64,000 bases of DNA from Pelagibacteraceae bacterium (GTDB lineage: Bacteria; Pseudomonadota; Alphaproteobacteria; Pelagibacterales; Pelagibacteraceae), in NCBI GenBank assembly GCA_002704145.1, contig PAFH01000001.1:1-64000 (forward strand). Reading direction: 5' to 3'. Positions 19,894 through 28,830 of the stretch are shown in pieces (the stretch's first letter is position 1; each line of letters opens with the position of its first letter). Below the pieces are notes generated by a model that saw nothing but the letters and a program-made list of their open reading frames with translations, searched no databases and was not told the origin of the DNA. The position numbers were made by a program, and so were the translations under genes.

Positions 19894-20608
19894 AAAAGTT
19901 ATTATTACTGGTGCTACAGGTGGAATAGGTAACAGCCTGGTAAAAAAATTTGTTGAAAATGGATCTAAAATTCTAGCAACAGGTACAAATGAGGATAAAT
20001 TAAATAAACTTAAAAATGATTTTACAGATATTCAAATTGAAAAATTTAATTTAGGAGAACATTCAAAAATTGAGTCTTTTATAGATATGGCAAACGATAA
20101 GTTAGGAGGTTTAGATATTTTGATAAATAACGCTGGCATAAATTTAGATAGTTTAACTATAAGGCTATCTGAAGAAAATTGGAAAAAGGTTTTAGATATA
20201 AATTTAACTTCAACTTTTTTGATGTGTAAATCAGCAATAAAAAAAATGATAAAAAATAAATCTGGAAAAATTATAAATATTACATCTATTGTTGGTCACA
20301 CAGGAAATTTTGGACAAACAAATTATTCTGCATCTAAAGCAGGAATTGTTGCTTTTTCAAAAAGCTTAGCCTTAGAGTATGCAAAAAAAAATATTAACGT
20401 AAATTGTGTTTCTCCTGGTTTCATAAAAACCGAAATGACAGACAAAATTCCAGAAGAATATAAAGCAAAGTTAATAAACAGAATACCTGCAGGAGACTTA
20501 GGAACTGGAGACGATGTTTCAAATTGTGTAGCATTTTTAGCTTCAGATATGGCTAATTACATTAATGGTGAAACCATTCATGTTAATGGCGGAATGTATA
20601 TGGCTTGA
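19877..20608 (+). CDS. fabG: 3-oxoacyl-ACP reductase
   Basis: NADPH-dependent reduction of 3-oxoacyl-ACP in fatty acid elongation. Short-chain dehydrogenase fold of 243 residues: cofactor loop TGATGGIG (11-18), NNAG (85-88), and the catalytic N109-S137-Y150-K154 set with the YSASK signature, and the C-terminal ANYINGETIHVNGGMYMA. I chose the ATG at 19877; a TTG one codon upstream is possible but unnecessary. The gene overlaps the fabD 3' end. Confidence 0.95.
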   Translation: MNIKNKKVIITGATGGIGNSLVKKFVENGSKILATGTNEDKLNKLKNDFTDIQIEKFNLGEHSKIESFIDMANDKLGGLDILINNAGINLDSLTIRLSEENWKKVLDINLTSTFLMCKSAIKKMIKNKSGKIINITSIVGHTGNFGQTNYSASKAGIVAFSKSLALEYAKKNINVNCVSPGFIKTEMTDKIPEEYKAKLINRIPAGDLGTGDDVSNCVAFLASDMANYINGETIHVNGGMYMA

Positions 20609-20663
20609 CAATTCTATCTAATAATTTATGAAGAAAACATCATAAACATAATAAAGGTAATTA

Positions 20664-20906
20664 ATGTCAAACGATATAAAACCAAAAATTAAAAAGATTG
20701 TTGCAGATCATTTAGGTATCGAAGAGGAAAAGGTGACAGAAGAGGCAAGTTTTATTGATGATCTTGGAGCAGATAGTTTAGATACTGTTGAATTAGTTAT
20801 GGCTTTCGAGGAAGAGTTTGGGTCTGAAATTTCTGATAGTGAAGCTGAAAAAATTTTAACAGTTGGTGACGCAATAAAATTTATTGAAAGCAAATCAAAT
20901 CAATAG
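20664..20906 (+). CDS. acpP: Acyl carrier protein
   Basis: Carrier of growing acyl chains. 80 residues, very acidic, with the phosphopantetheine attachment serine S38 in the [19 protein letters not shown] signature. It is preceded by AAAGGTAATTA, a reasonable ribosome site for a highly expressed gene. It sits 55 bp after fabG; the usual next gene, fabF, is absent and gmk follows instead. Confidence 0.97.
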   Translation: MSNDIKPKIKKIVADHLGIEEEKVTEEASFIDDLGADSLDTVELVMAFEEEFGSEISDSEAEKILTVGDAIKFIESKSNQ

Positions 20907-20923
20907 ATTTTATAATAATTATT

Positions 20924-21520
20924 ATGAGTCACGACTCAAATAATATAATGGTCATATTGTCTTCTCCATCTGGCGCAGGCAAAACTACGATTACAAAAAA
21001 GATACAACAAAAATATCAATCATTTAAAATTTCAGTTTCGCACACAACAAGAAAACCTAGGCCGAATGAAGTTGATGGTATCGATTATCATTTTGTTACA
21101 AACGAAGAGTTTAATAAATTAATTAAAGAGGGACAATTTTATGAATACGCAAAAATATTTGATAATTATTATGGAACAAATAAAAAGAACGTCGACGAGC
21201 TATTTAAAAAAAATGATGTAATTTTTGATATAGATTGGCAGGGGAATAAACAATTATCTAAGTTTAAAAACTTAAAATTAATTAAGATATATTTAATTCC
21301 ACCCAATAAAGATGAATTAAAAAAAAGACTTATTAGCAGAAATCAAGACTCCACAGAAGAGGTACAAAGAAGGTTTAAGGCATTTGACAAAGATATAAAA
21401 TATTGGAGTGATTATGATTATATTATTATAAATGAAAATTTAGAAAATTGTTATAAACAAATTGAAAAGATTATTTCTTTACATAAATCAAACTTCACAG
21501 ATAATTTTCAAAAATCCTAG
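20924..21520 (+). CDS. gmk: Guanylate kinase
   Basis: Phosphorylates GMP to GDP with ATP. The 198-residue protein has the P-loop SSPSGAGKTT (about residues 13-22), the GMP-binding segment SVSHTTRKPRPNEVDGIDYHFV, YYGTNKKNVDEL, and the lid region IYLIPPNKDELKKRLISR. It lies 17 bp after acpP, probably in the same unit, and its 3' end overlaps convergent rsmA by 26 bp, the longest convergent overlap in the window. Confidence 0.96.
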   Translation: MSHDSNNIMVILSSPSGAGKTTITKKIQQKYQSFKISVSHTTRKPRPNEVDGIDYHFVTNEEFNKLIKEGQFYEYAKIFDNYYGTNKKNVDELFKKNDVIFDIDWQGNKQLSKFKNLKLIKIYLIPPNKDELKKRLISRNQDSTEEVQRRFKAFDKDIKYWSDYDYIIINENLENCYKQIEKIISLHKSNFTDNFQKS

Positions 21521-22280
21521 TCATTTCGTAATACAATTCTGGTTTTATTTCTGATGGTCGTAATTTCAAATCTAAATTTTTAATGGGTTCTAATTGATTT
21601 ATCTTAAATATCTTTTTTACACTTTTATTAATCATTTTTCTTTTATTTGAGAATAAAATATTAGTGATTTTTTCAAGATTTTCAATTTTGTTAATTTTTA
21701 TTTTATTCAATTTAGGCTTTAATTGGAGAACACAGGAAATAATTTTTGGTCTTGGAAAAAAACAATTTGGTGAAACATAAAATTTGTTAGTTGCTATTAA
21801 TCTATAATTTGTAAGTATAGATAGTCTTCCATAGTGTTTAGAATTAAATTTTCCTATTATTCTTTCAGACATTTCTCTTTGAAACATAAGAATCAAGCTT
21901 ATATATTTAGGAGGCCAATCCCTGAACTTTATTAATTTAACTAAAATTTGAGAGGAAATATTATAGGGCAAGTTACCGAAAATAATTGTATTATTTTTAA
22001 TTTTTTTTTCAATTTCAAAATTTAAAATATCTTTATTAAATATTTCAATATTCTTGTAATTTGAATATTTTAGTTTTAATTGCTTAAAAAGTAAAAAATC
22101 CTTTTCTATAAGTATAATTGATTTGGGCTTGTGTTTAAGAATTTCATCTGTCAACGCGCCTTTTCCTGGACCAATCTCAATTATATTTCTATTATTTATC
22201 TTTGTAAGTCCTACAATTTTCTTTATGATATTTAAATCTATTAAAAAATTTTGACCTAAAGATTTTTTTGCATAATTCAT
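21495..22280 (-). CDS. rsmA: 16S rRNA dimethyladenosine transferase
   Basis: KsgA; dimethylates A1518 and A1519 of 16S rRNA late in 30S assembly. The 261-residue Rossmann methyltransferase has KKSLGQNFLID at the N-terminus, the SAM loop EIGPGKGALT (about 36-45) and the catalytic NLPYNISS motif. It overlaps pdxA by 1 bp. The order lptD-surA-pdxA-rsmA is the classic proteobacterial cluster. Confidence 0.95.
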   Translation of the reverse strand: MNYAKKSLGQNFLIDLNIIKKIVGLTKINNRNIIEIGPGKGALTDEILKHKPKSIILIEKDFLLFKQLKLKYSNYKNIEIFNKDILNFEIEKKIKNNTIIFGNLPYNISSQILVKLIKFRDWPPKYISLILMFQREMSERIIGKFNSKHYGRLSILTNYRLIATNKFYVSPNCFFPRPKIISCVLQLKPKLNKIKINKIENLEKITNILFSNKRKMINKSVKKIFKINQLEPIKNLDLKLRPSEIKPELYYEMTRIFENYL

Positions 22281-23245
22281 TAGATCTTTGTCTTAATAAA
22301 TTTGATACACTGAAGTAGACTAGAAGAATCAGCTTTGTTTTTTCCAATTAGGTCTACTGCTGGGCCATGGTCTGGGGAAGCTCGTAAATAATCTAAACCT
22401 AAAGTGATATTAATTGCATCAAACTTAAATAAAGTTTTAAATGGTGATAAAACTTGGTCATGATACATCCCAACTATTACATCGAATTTTTTATAATTCT
22501 GAATAAAAATAGTATCTGTAACAAGCGGTCCATAAATTTTTAATCCTTTTTTTTTTAATCTTTTTATTGCAGGCAATATATATCTAATTTCCTCTGAACT
22601 TTTATTAAACTCACTGTTGTGTGGATTAAGTCCAAGAATTCCAATTTTTGGTTTGAATTTGAATAATTTTTTGAATTCCTTATTTAAGGATATTATTTTT
22701 TTATATATGAAAGATATACTTATATTTTTTGGGACATCATTTATTCTTATATGTGTAGTCAAGGGTACTACTGATAATTTTTTATTATGTAGAAACATTA
22801 CTTCAGTCGATTTTTTAACTTTGCATTTTGAGGCAAAAAATTCAGTAACCCCAATTTTATTAGACTTTTTAATTAATTTTTTATCTATAGGGCAATTAAT
22901 AATTGCTTTTGCGAATTTATTTTTTACTAAAAAATGTGCTTTTTCTAAAGATCTCAACACATATTTAGATGACTCTTTCAAACTTACCTTAAAAGGATTT
23001 TTATACTTTATAGGAATATCTATAATATTTAAATTATTTGTTAAAAGTTTATCGTTAAGATTCGTTATTTTATCAACTTGTAACTTAATACCAATTTTTT
23101 TAAATTGATTTAAAAATAAATTATAATTAGCTATAAAATATAAGTTTTTTCTTGTGCTATAATTTAATTTTTTCCAAACTTTATAAATAATTTCTGAATT
23201 TATACTGTTAGGATCGCCACCAACTATAATTATCTTTTTATTCAT
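22280..23245 (-). CDS. pdxA: 4-hydroxythreonine-4-phosphate dehydrogenase
   Basis: Catalyses an NAD-dependent step of the DXP-dependent pyridoxal phosphate pathway. The 321-residue protein has IIVGGDPNSINSEII at the N-terminus, the TEFFASKCKVK and LTTHI substrate region, GILGLNPHNSE, the metal-ligand GMYHDQVLSPFKTL and the C-terminal SPDHGPAVDLIGKNKADSSS. It overlaps surA by 8 bp and rsmA by 1 bp. Confidence 0.94.
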   Translation of the reverse strand: MNKKIIIVGGDPNSINSEIIYKVWKKLNYSTRKNLYFIANYNLFLNQFKKIGIKLQVDKITNLNDKLLTNNLNIIDIPIKYKNPFKVSLKESSKYVLRSLEKAHFLVKNKFAKAIINCPIDKKLIKKSNKIGVTEFFASKCKVKKSTEVMFLHNKKLSVVPLTTHIRINDVPKNISISFIYKKIISLNKEFKKLFKFKPKIGILGLNPHNSEFNKSSEEIRYILPAIKRLKKKGLKIYGPLVTDTIFIQNYKKFDVIVGMYHDQVLSPFKTLFKFDAINITLGLDYLRASPDHGPAVDLIGKNKADSSSLLQCIKFIKTKI

Positions 23246-24170
23246 TGAATTGTATCAAAGTTGTATTTTTAATTTTTGAAAGATAACTACTAGAAAACAA
23301 ACTTAATAAATCATTTCTTTTTTTATTTATTATCCTAATTTTTATTTCTTCTACATTAGACTTATTTACTTCTATATTTCTTTTATCTAATAATTTGATA
23401 AACGTGGCTGTGTCTGCTTGCATTATAGGATTAGATATATCTCCAATGTTCATTTTTTTAAGTTCATTGAGAAATAAGTTAGATAATGATTGTGAAGAAA
23501 TCCATCCAATATTTCCACCCTCGAGAGATGTCATAGATGAACTATACTTAATCGCAGTATCTTTAAAGCCTATTTGGTTTATTTGATTAGCAATATCCTC
23601 TATCTTTTTTTTATCTTTTATATTCTTTTCTAATAAGATTTCTATTTCAGCTATTTTGTATTCAACAGATTTTTTTTGATTTGAAATGATTTCATTTAGT
23701 TCTTTATCTATACTTTTTTCGTCTAACTGAATTTTTTCGCTATAAAAATTATAAATAAATTTTTGCCAAGCAAATTCTATTTCGATACTTTCTAAAAATA
23801 AATCGTAGCTTAATTGATTATCTTCAAAAATTTTTTTTAAACCATTTTGGTCTGTCTTATAGCTAGAAGCAAGTTTATCTAAATGATTTATTACAGCCTT
23901 ATCATTTGGCAAAACGTTAAACTTTGTAATTTCGTCTTTTTTAAGTTTGGAATTTATCAAAAAATTTAAAGCTTCACTTTTAGATTTATTTACATTCAAT
24001 TGATTAAGTTCTTTACTACTTAATATTAGAACAGTTTTTATTCTATTTTTAAGCTCATAAGATGTAATTATTTGATTTCCTACATTAACTATAATTTTAT
24101 TTTGAATTGAACTCCAAGAATTACTTAAATGAAAAATAATTGAGATTAATAGAAAAAGGAAGACTTTCAT
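23238..24170 (-). CDS. surA: SurA-like periplasmic peptidyl-prolyl isomerase/chaperone
   Basis: Periplasmic chaperone escorting outer-membrane proteins to BAM. 310 residues, shorter than E. coli SurA (about 430): signal peptide (about residues 1-20), SurA N-terminal helical domain beginning NQIITSYELKNRIK, and a single parvulin-type rotamase domain (about 170-270, recognisable from SSMTSLEGGNIGWISSQSL). It therefore seems to have one PPIase domain instead of two. Position between lptD and pdxA supports the name. It overlaps lptD by 1 bp. Confidence 0.87.
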   Translation of the reverse strand: MKVFLFLLISIIFHLSNSWSSIQNKIIVNVGNQIITSYELKNRIKTVLILSSKELNQLNVNKSKSEALNFLINSKLKKDEITKFNVLPNDKAVINHLDKLASSYKTDQNGLKKIFEDNQLSYDLFLESIEIEFAWQKFIYNFYSEKIQLDEKSIDKELNEIISNQKKSVEYKIAEIEILLEKNIKDKKKIEDIANQINQIGFKDTAIKYSSSMTSLEGGNIGWISSQSLSNLFLNELKKMNIGDISNPIMQADTATFIKLLDKRNIEVNKSNVEEIKIRIINKKRNDLLSLFSSSYLSKIKNTTLIQFNE

Positions 24171-26482
24171 TAATTAAAAGAAGGTGTATTTATATCTCCA
24201 AATGGTATTAAAGTAATTTTAAACATTAAGGTGTCCTCAGGCTCTAACTCTGAATCGTTATAAAATTCTCTTCTATAAACTAGTCCAGCTCTTAGACAAT
24301 CATTAGAGTATTCATAACTAAGATCATAGTATTCTGCAGAGTTAGTAATTAAGTTTCTTTTGGTTTCAGCTGAAAAGAGTCCATATTTATTTCTTGAAAA
24401 ATCAACTTTTCCTTTAAAATATTCTTGATTACCTATATGTTCTTTCTCTTCTAAATAACTAAAGTTGAATTTAATTGGATCAAAATTCAAATTAGCCCCC
24501 AATTCATTATAATTAAGTTGTTCAAAGTTTTGATCTAAAGCAAAGTTATGATTAAGAGCTATATTTTTATTTAAGTCTAATTTTGAGGAGCCTACTACAT
24601 CAGAAAATCTTTGATCTAAACTTGATGAAGATGGCATGTTTTTATTCTCTTGTTCATTAATGATTTGAGCTATAGAAAAATCTAGTTTTTTTGTAGGAGT
24701 TTTTATCTCATAATCAAATCCTAAAGTCGTACTTAATCCATTTCCTAAGTTTTTATTTGTGTTTAGTCTATCCAGTTTAAAAGCATTAGTACTGTTAAGT
24801 CTGGTTTTTGCAGTTTCTTTTCTCATACTGCCTGGAGCGTATCTGATTAGCATCTTTGGAGATAATAATTGTTTTAGGCCACTTGCACTATCTTTATAAA
24901 GATCCATCTTACTTAGATATCCAATAGCACCAAATAATTCATTTGTTGTATTATCCTTGAATATTTCAGTATTTTTCGCTTCATAATTAACATTTCTTAA
25001 TTTACCTAAAAATCTTCCAATTAGGCCGTTTGAAAAACTGAATTCCTTATGTTTCCAATCTATATCGTTAATAAAAAACTTAGTTAGTTTATTAGTTTCA
25101 TAATTGTGAACAACTAAATTAGTTTGTAAATCAGCATATCCAAATTTATTACTACTAAAGAGATTTTTATCTAAAATAATGTCAGGCAAGATATACTCAT
25201 ACTCGTCATTTTTATTGGTTTCGGTCAAATCTTCAAATAAGCTAGCTTTTAAACCTACGAAAAGATCATCATTTTCATGTGAAAAACTAAGAGAATTTTC
25301 TAAAACTTCTTTTTCATAATCTATCAAATCTCTTTTAATTTTATAAAGTTTAAGATATTTTTTATTAGAAACTCTTTGTAAAGATACCGTTAATTCATTA
25401 TCTGAGTTTGCTTGTCCTTGAAATTTTTTTACAAATTGAGAAAAGAAATGATTTTTGTTACCACTTTTTTTAGTATTACTTGTATTTTTGTAACCTTCGG
25501 TAAAACCAAAATCTAAAATTAGGTTAGAATTTTTATAAGCTTGCCGATATTCTCCAAGAAAGAGCGGATGTTCGGAAGTAAAAAATCTACTATTTAATGT
25601 AAAATCTTTATCTTGTCTAATATCCCAAAAATAAGGAACCTCTAATCCCGAACCTAAATTTTTTGTATCTGAGAATGAAGGGGGTAAAAAACCTGATCTT
25701 CGATCTACAGAAGGATCTGGATGTGATAATTTAGGTAAATAAAATATAGGTAAGTCATATATCTTAATAACAGCATTATCGTAAAATATTGTCTTTTTCT
25801 TTTTGTCATGTTTCATTTTACTAGCTTGTAAAGACCAAGGAGGACATTTGTCTTCTTTTCGATAATCACACAAAGTAAAAATACTTTTTGTAAATTCGTT
25901 AACTTGACTGTCTATTTTAACAGTATTAGCAAATATACGTGGTTTATTGGATTGATTTATTTTGAAATTATCTTGATTCATAAAAGCTTTTATATCTGTA
26001 CCAATAATTTCCCTTTTTTCTTCATCTATATAAAGTTGAGAAAAATTGTAAGAATTATCTTTAGAGTCAATAATTTTTATTTTTCCGATAGATCTAAAAA
26101 AATTTTTTTTGGTAGAATACTCAAAATTATCTAAATAGATAATATTATTTTCTAAATCTTTTAATACTGCATTATCTCCAGACTTAATTAATTTATTTTG
26201 GTTGTCGAAAATTATATTTTCTCCAGTTAGAAAATACCCTTCAGAGGTAGTAATACTAGTAGGCCCTTTACTAAATAAATATTCTATGTCTTTCTTATAT
26301 TCTGCATTATCTGATTTTAAAACATTATTTTCATCATCTGTGGCAATTACGTTACGTTTAAAAGTAGTTGTGCCACTTTTTTTATCAATTGTAATTTCTG
26401 ATGACTTGATATTAAGATTTTCTGCCTTCAATGACTGAAAACATATTATGAATAAAAAAATTAAAATAATTTTATTTTTCAT
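24170..26482 (-). CDS. lptD: LPS-assembly outer-membrane protein LptD
   Basis: Outer-membrane translocon that inserts lipopolysaccharide into the outer leaflet. 770 residues: signal peptide (about 1-20, LFIICFQSLKA), OstA-like N-terminal beta-jellyroll with short repeats (FKRNVIATDDENNVLKSDNAEYKKD), then the long C-terminal beta-barrel starting with the conserved SHPDPSVDRRSGFLPPSF segment. It begins 11 bp inside lptG and ends at surA, so export (lptFG), insertion (lptD) and its chaperone (surA) share one unit. Its presence implies an LPS-bearing outer membrane. Confidence 0.92.
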   Translation of the reverse strand: MKNKIILIFLFIICFQSLKAENLNIKSSEITIDKKSGTTTFKRNVIATDDENNVLKSDNAEYKKDIEYLFSKGPTSITTSEGYFLTGENIIFDNQNKLIKSGDNAVLKDLENNIIYLDNFEYSTKKNFFRSIGKIKIIDSKDNSYNFSQLYIDEEKREIIGTDIKAFMNQDNFKINQSNKPRIFANTVKIDSQVNEFTKSIFTLCDYRKEDKCPPWSLQASKMKHDKKKKTIFYDNAVIKIYDLPIFYLPKLSHPDPSVDRRSGFLPPSFSDTKNLGSGLEVPYFWDIRQDKDFTLNSRFFTSEHPLFLGEYRQAYKNSNLILDFGFTEGYKNTSNTKKSGNKNHFFSQFVKKFQGQANSDNELTVSLQRVSNKKYLKLYKIKRDLIDYEKEVLENSLSFSHENDDLFVGLKASLFEDLTETNKNDEYEYILPDIILDKNLFSSNKFGYADLQTNLVVHNYETNKLTKFFINDIDWKHKEFSFSNGLIGRFLGKLRNVNYEAKNTEIFKDNTTNELFGAIGYLSKMDLYKDSASGLKQLLSPKMLIRYAPGSMRKETAKTRLNSTNAFKLDRLNTNKNLGNGLSTTLGFDYEIKTPTKKLDFSIAQIINEQENKNMPSSSSLDQRFSDVVGSSKLDLNKNIALNHNFALDQNFEQLNYNELGANLNFDPIKFNFSYLEEKEHIGNQEYFKGKVDFSRNKYGLFSAETKRNLITNSAEYYDLSYEYSNDCLRAGLVYRREFYNDSELEPEDTLMFKITLIPFGDINTPSFN

Positions 26483-27560
26483 TAATTTGTAATATTCCTA
26501 TTGAGCTAAATAAACCAATTACAGCGACAGGTATCCAAGCTGCTAAAGAGAGAGAAACCCTGTCAGTTTGTCCTAAAGCTAATGATAAGTCTTTAAAATA
26601 GTATACAGCTACACAAGCTATAAGACCTACAAGAATAAAGGTGAAATTATTTGATGTTCTTAAAGTATTCATAGTCAGAATAGAAGCTAAGGCTGTCATC
26701 ATGAATAAAAAGAAAGGAAGAGATAACATAGTGTTTAAGCTTTGATCTAAATAAGCTTTATTATAGCCGCGATTTTGTAAATCATTATAGTTTAAAATTA
26801 AATCTAAGAATGACATCGCGTCAAAATTTTTAAATAAACTATTAATTTTTATTTGGTCATATTTTGAATATACCTTTAATTCATCGAGGTTTTTTTCCTC
26901 AGGAATTCCTTGATCAATTTTTACTACTCTAACTTTAAATAAAGACCATTGATTTTTTGAAATATCTGCAATTTCAGAGTAAACCTTACGCTTTAAATTA
27001 TAATCTTTATCTAAATCAAATATAGTTATTTTTCGAAGAATATTTCTATTTATTTCATCAGCAGAAATTATACGATATCCGTTCTTCAAATTTTCTTTTG
27101 TCCACAAACCATTCTTATTGATTGCCACTAAATGATCTATATCTCTAGAATATTCAGATTTGGTCAGCTCGTAATATTTAACCATCGTTGAAGTAAAAGG
27201 ATTAATTGTGAATAATACAAGCCAACCAAAAACAAAAGATGTTAAAGCAAGAATAAAAAATATTCTAAAGTTCGAATAGCCGTAAACTTTCAGTGTTAGC
27301 AAATCTCTACTATTTCTTAAATTTAACAAAAACCATAAACTAGAAATAAAAATTATAAAAGGTAGCATCTTGATTATTAAACTTGGAATAAAAAGTGCGG
27401 TTAATTTTAAAGGAATAAATACAGTCACACCTAAATTTTTGAAAAATTCTATTTCTTCAAACAAATTTAGTATTAAAACAAAACAGTAAAAAATAAGTGT
27501 AACTTTAAAAATTGTTTTAAAAAAAGTAAACAATAAATATCTTAGTAAAATTTTATTCAT
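26472..27560 (-). CDS. lptG: LPS export permease LptG
   Basis: Inner-membrane half-permease of the LptB2FG transporter. 362 residues, with six hydrophobic helices (three N-terminal, three C-terminal) around a periplasmic beta-jellyroll domain, standard for the LptF/LptG (YjgP/YjgQ) family. Recognised by family layout and by pairing with lptF, which it overlaps by 4 bp; the assignment of G rather than F follows gene order as in E. coli. The companions lptA, lptB and lptC are not in this window. Confidence 0.88.
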   Translation of the reverse strand: MNKILLRYLLFTFFKTIFKVTLIFYCFVLILNLFEEIEFFKNLGVTVFIPLKLTALFIPSLIIKMLPFIIFISSLWFLLNLRNSRDLLTLKVYGYSNFRIFFILALTSFVFGWLVLFTINPFTSTMVKYYELTKSEYSRDIDHLVAINKNGLWTKENLKNGYRIISADEINRNILRKITIFDLDKDYNLKRKVYSEIADISKNQWSLFKVRVVKIDQGIPEEKNLDELKVYSKYDQIKINSLFKNFDAMSFLDLILNYNDLQNRGYNKAYLDQSLNTMLSLPFFLFMMTALASILTMNTLRTSNNFTFILVGLIACVAVYYFKDLSLALGQTDRVSLSLAAWIPVAVIGLFSSIGILQINEK

Positions 27561-28699
27561 CTTGATATCCGAGACTCTCTGGAAAATTTGTAGATTAATG
27601 AAAAATAAATAATTGGAATTAGAAACAAGGGTGAAATAAAAAAAAGAATATTAATTACTTTAGAAATACCAGTGTAACGAACAATCAATTCAGAATAAAG
27701 TAAAATTAAAAAACTCATGCTAAAAATAGTATACTTATTATAAAAAAAATGAATCCTTTTTTCATTTCTAATTATAAGAAATGAACATAAAAGGGAAATT
27801 ATAGGTATATAAAAAGGAAGAACAAATCTTCTATTTAAGACAGTTTTAATTTCTTCCTCAGCACTTTTTCTACAATTAATAATCTTTTCTTTTATAGGAT
27901 TTAATAAACATTTCATTAAATTAAGCGTAGATGTTTCCTGTAGTTTTGGAAGTTTAATTGTATCAGTAGAAAGATTAGAAAGATTTATATTAAGTTGTTC
28001 AAATTTAACAATATTATTTTTTAAACTTTCTTTTTGTGTTGAAATTATCTGACCATTAAAGAGAATTAGTTTTTTTCGATCTTGTATTACACCATTTTTA
28101 GCAACAATGGTTGTTGAATTTTTTACTGATTGGTCAGACGTTAAATTATTTAAAACATTTGATTTATCATGAATAAAAACATTAGTAATCTCATTATTCA
28201 TTCTGCTTTCAACAAGAAATGTAAATCCTTTAAATGAGTCACTAAATTGCTGGACTCTAATTGTTGGTAAAAAAGAGTCAAATCCTTCCTCACTCAAAAG
28301 TAATCTAGATTTATTTAATGCTAAAGGAGTTATTAAAGTTGAGAATAACAAATAGATAAAAAGAATAATTATCGAAACGAAGAAGAATAGATTAACCAAC
28401 TTCAACTTTTTTATTCCAGATGTCCATAAAATTATAAATTCATTGTCTTGATTCTTTTTTAATATAAAAATTATCAAAGATAATAAAAATGACAGAGGAA
28501 TTAGTTTAGTTAAAATACCTAATAAATTTAAAGAAGAGTATTTGAAATAGGTTGCTGTTGAGTAGCCACTTTCGACTATTAAATCCAGAAAGTTTACAGC
28601 CCTCACTGTCCATGCTATTATTGTCAAACCAATTAGTATAACAAAAAAGGTTTTAAGTATTTCTTTGATAAAATTTAGATAGATTTTGTTTTGTAGCAT
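27557..28699 (-). CDS. lptF: LPS export permease LptF
   Basis: Partner permease of LptG, 380 residues. Begins MLQNKIYLNFIKEILKTFFVILIGLT with the first helix, followed by helices near 35-70 and 85-120, a periplasmic domain (about 120-265) and three C-terminal helices. The frame remains open 20 codons upstream to a GTG, but the ATG at 28699 fits the family start. It is the first gene of the lptF-lptG-lptD-surA-pdxA-rsmA unit, divergent from pepA across 131 bp, the same neighbourhood as in E. coli. Confidence 0.87.
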   Translation of the reverse strand: MLQNKIYLNFIKEILKTFFVILIGLTIIAWTVRAVNFLDLIVESGYSTATYFKYSSLNLLGILTKLIPLSFLLSLIIFILKKNQDNEFIILWTSGIKKLKLVNLFFFVSIIILFIYLLFSTLITPLALNKSRLLLSEEGFDSFLPTIRVQQFSDSFKGFTFLVESRMNNEITNVFIHDKSNVLNNLTSDQSVKNSTTIVAKNGVIQDRKKLILFNGQIISTQKESLKNNIVKFEQLNINLSNLSTDTIKLPKLQETSTLNLMKCLLNPIKEKIINCRKSAEEEIKTVLNRRFVLPFYIPIISLLCSFLIIRNEKRIHFFYNKYTIFSMSFLILLYSELIVRYTGISKVINILFFISPLFLIPIIYFSLIYKFSRESRISR

Positions 28700-28830
28700 T
28701 GTAATTAGAAGTATTAAAATAATGTAACTTTCATCAAAACTCAACCTATGATAGTACACTATGATAAAATTACCATTGAAATCTGATATATTTGAACATA
28801 TATACCTTTCAACCCTATTTATTTATAATT

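Noticed and set aside
22617..23108. 163-codon ORF on the plus strand
   Set aside because: Antisense shadow of pdxA, which is clearly conserved; hydrophobic Leu/Phe-rich sequence typical of AT-rich antisense frames.
28700..28759. GTG start upstream of lptF
   Set aside because: ATG at 28699 matches the family N-terminus; the 20 extra codons have no support.
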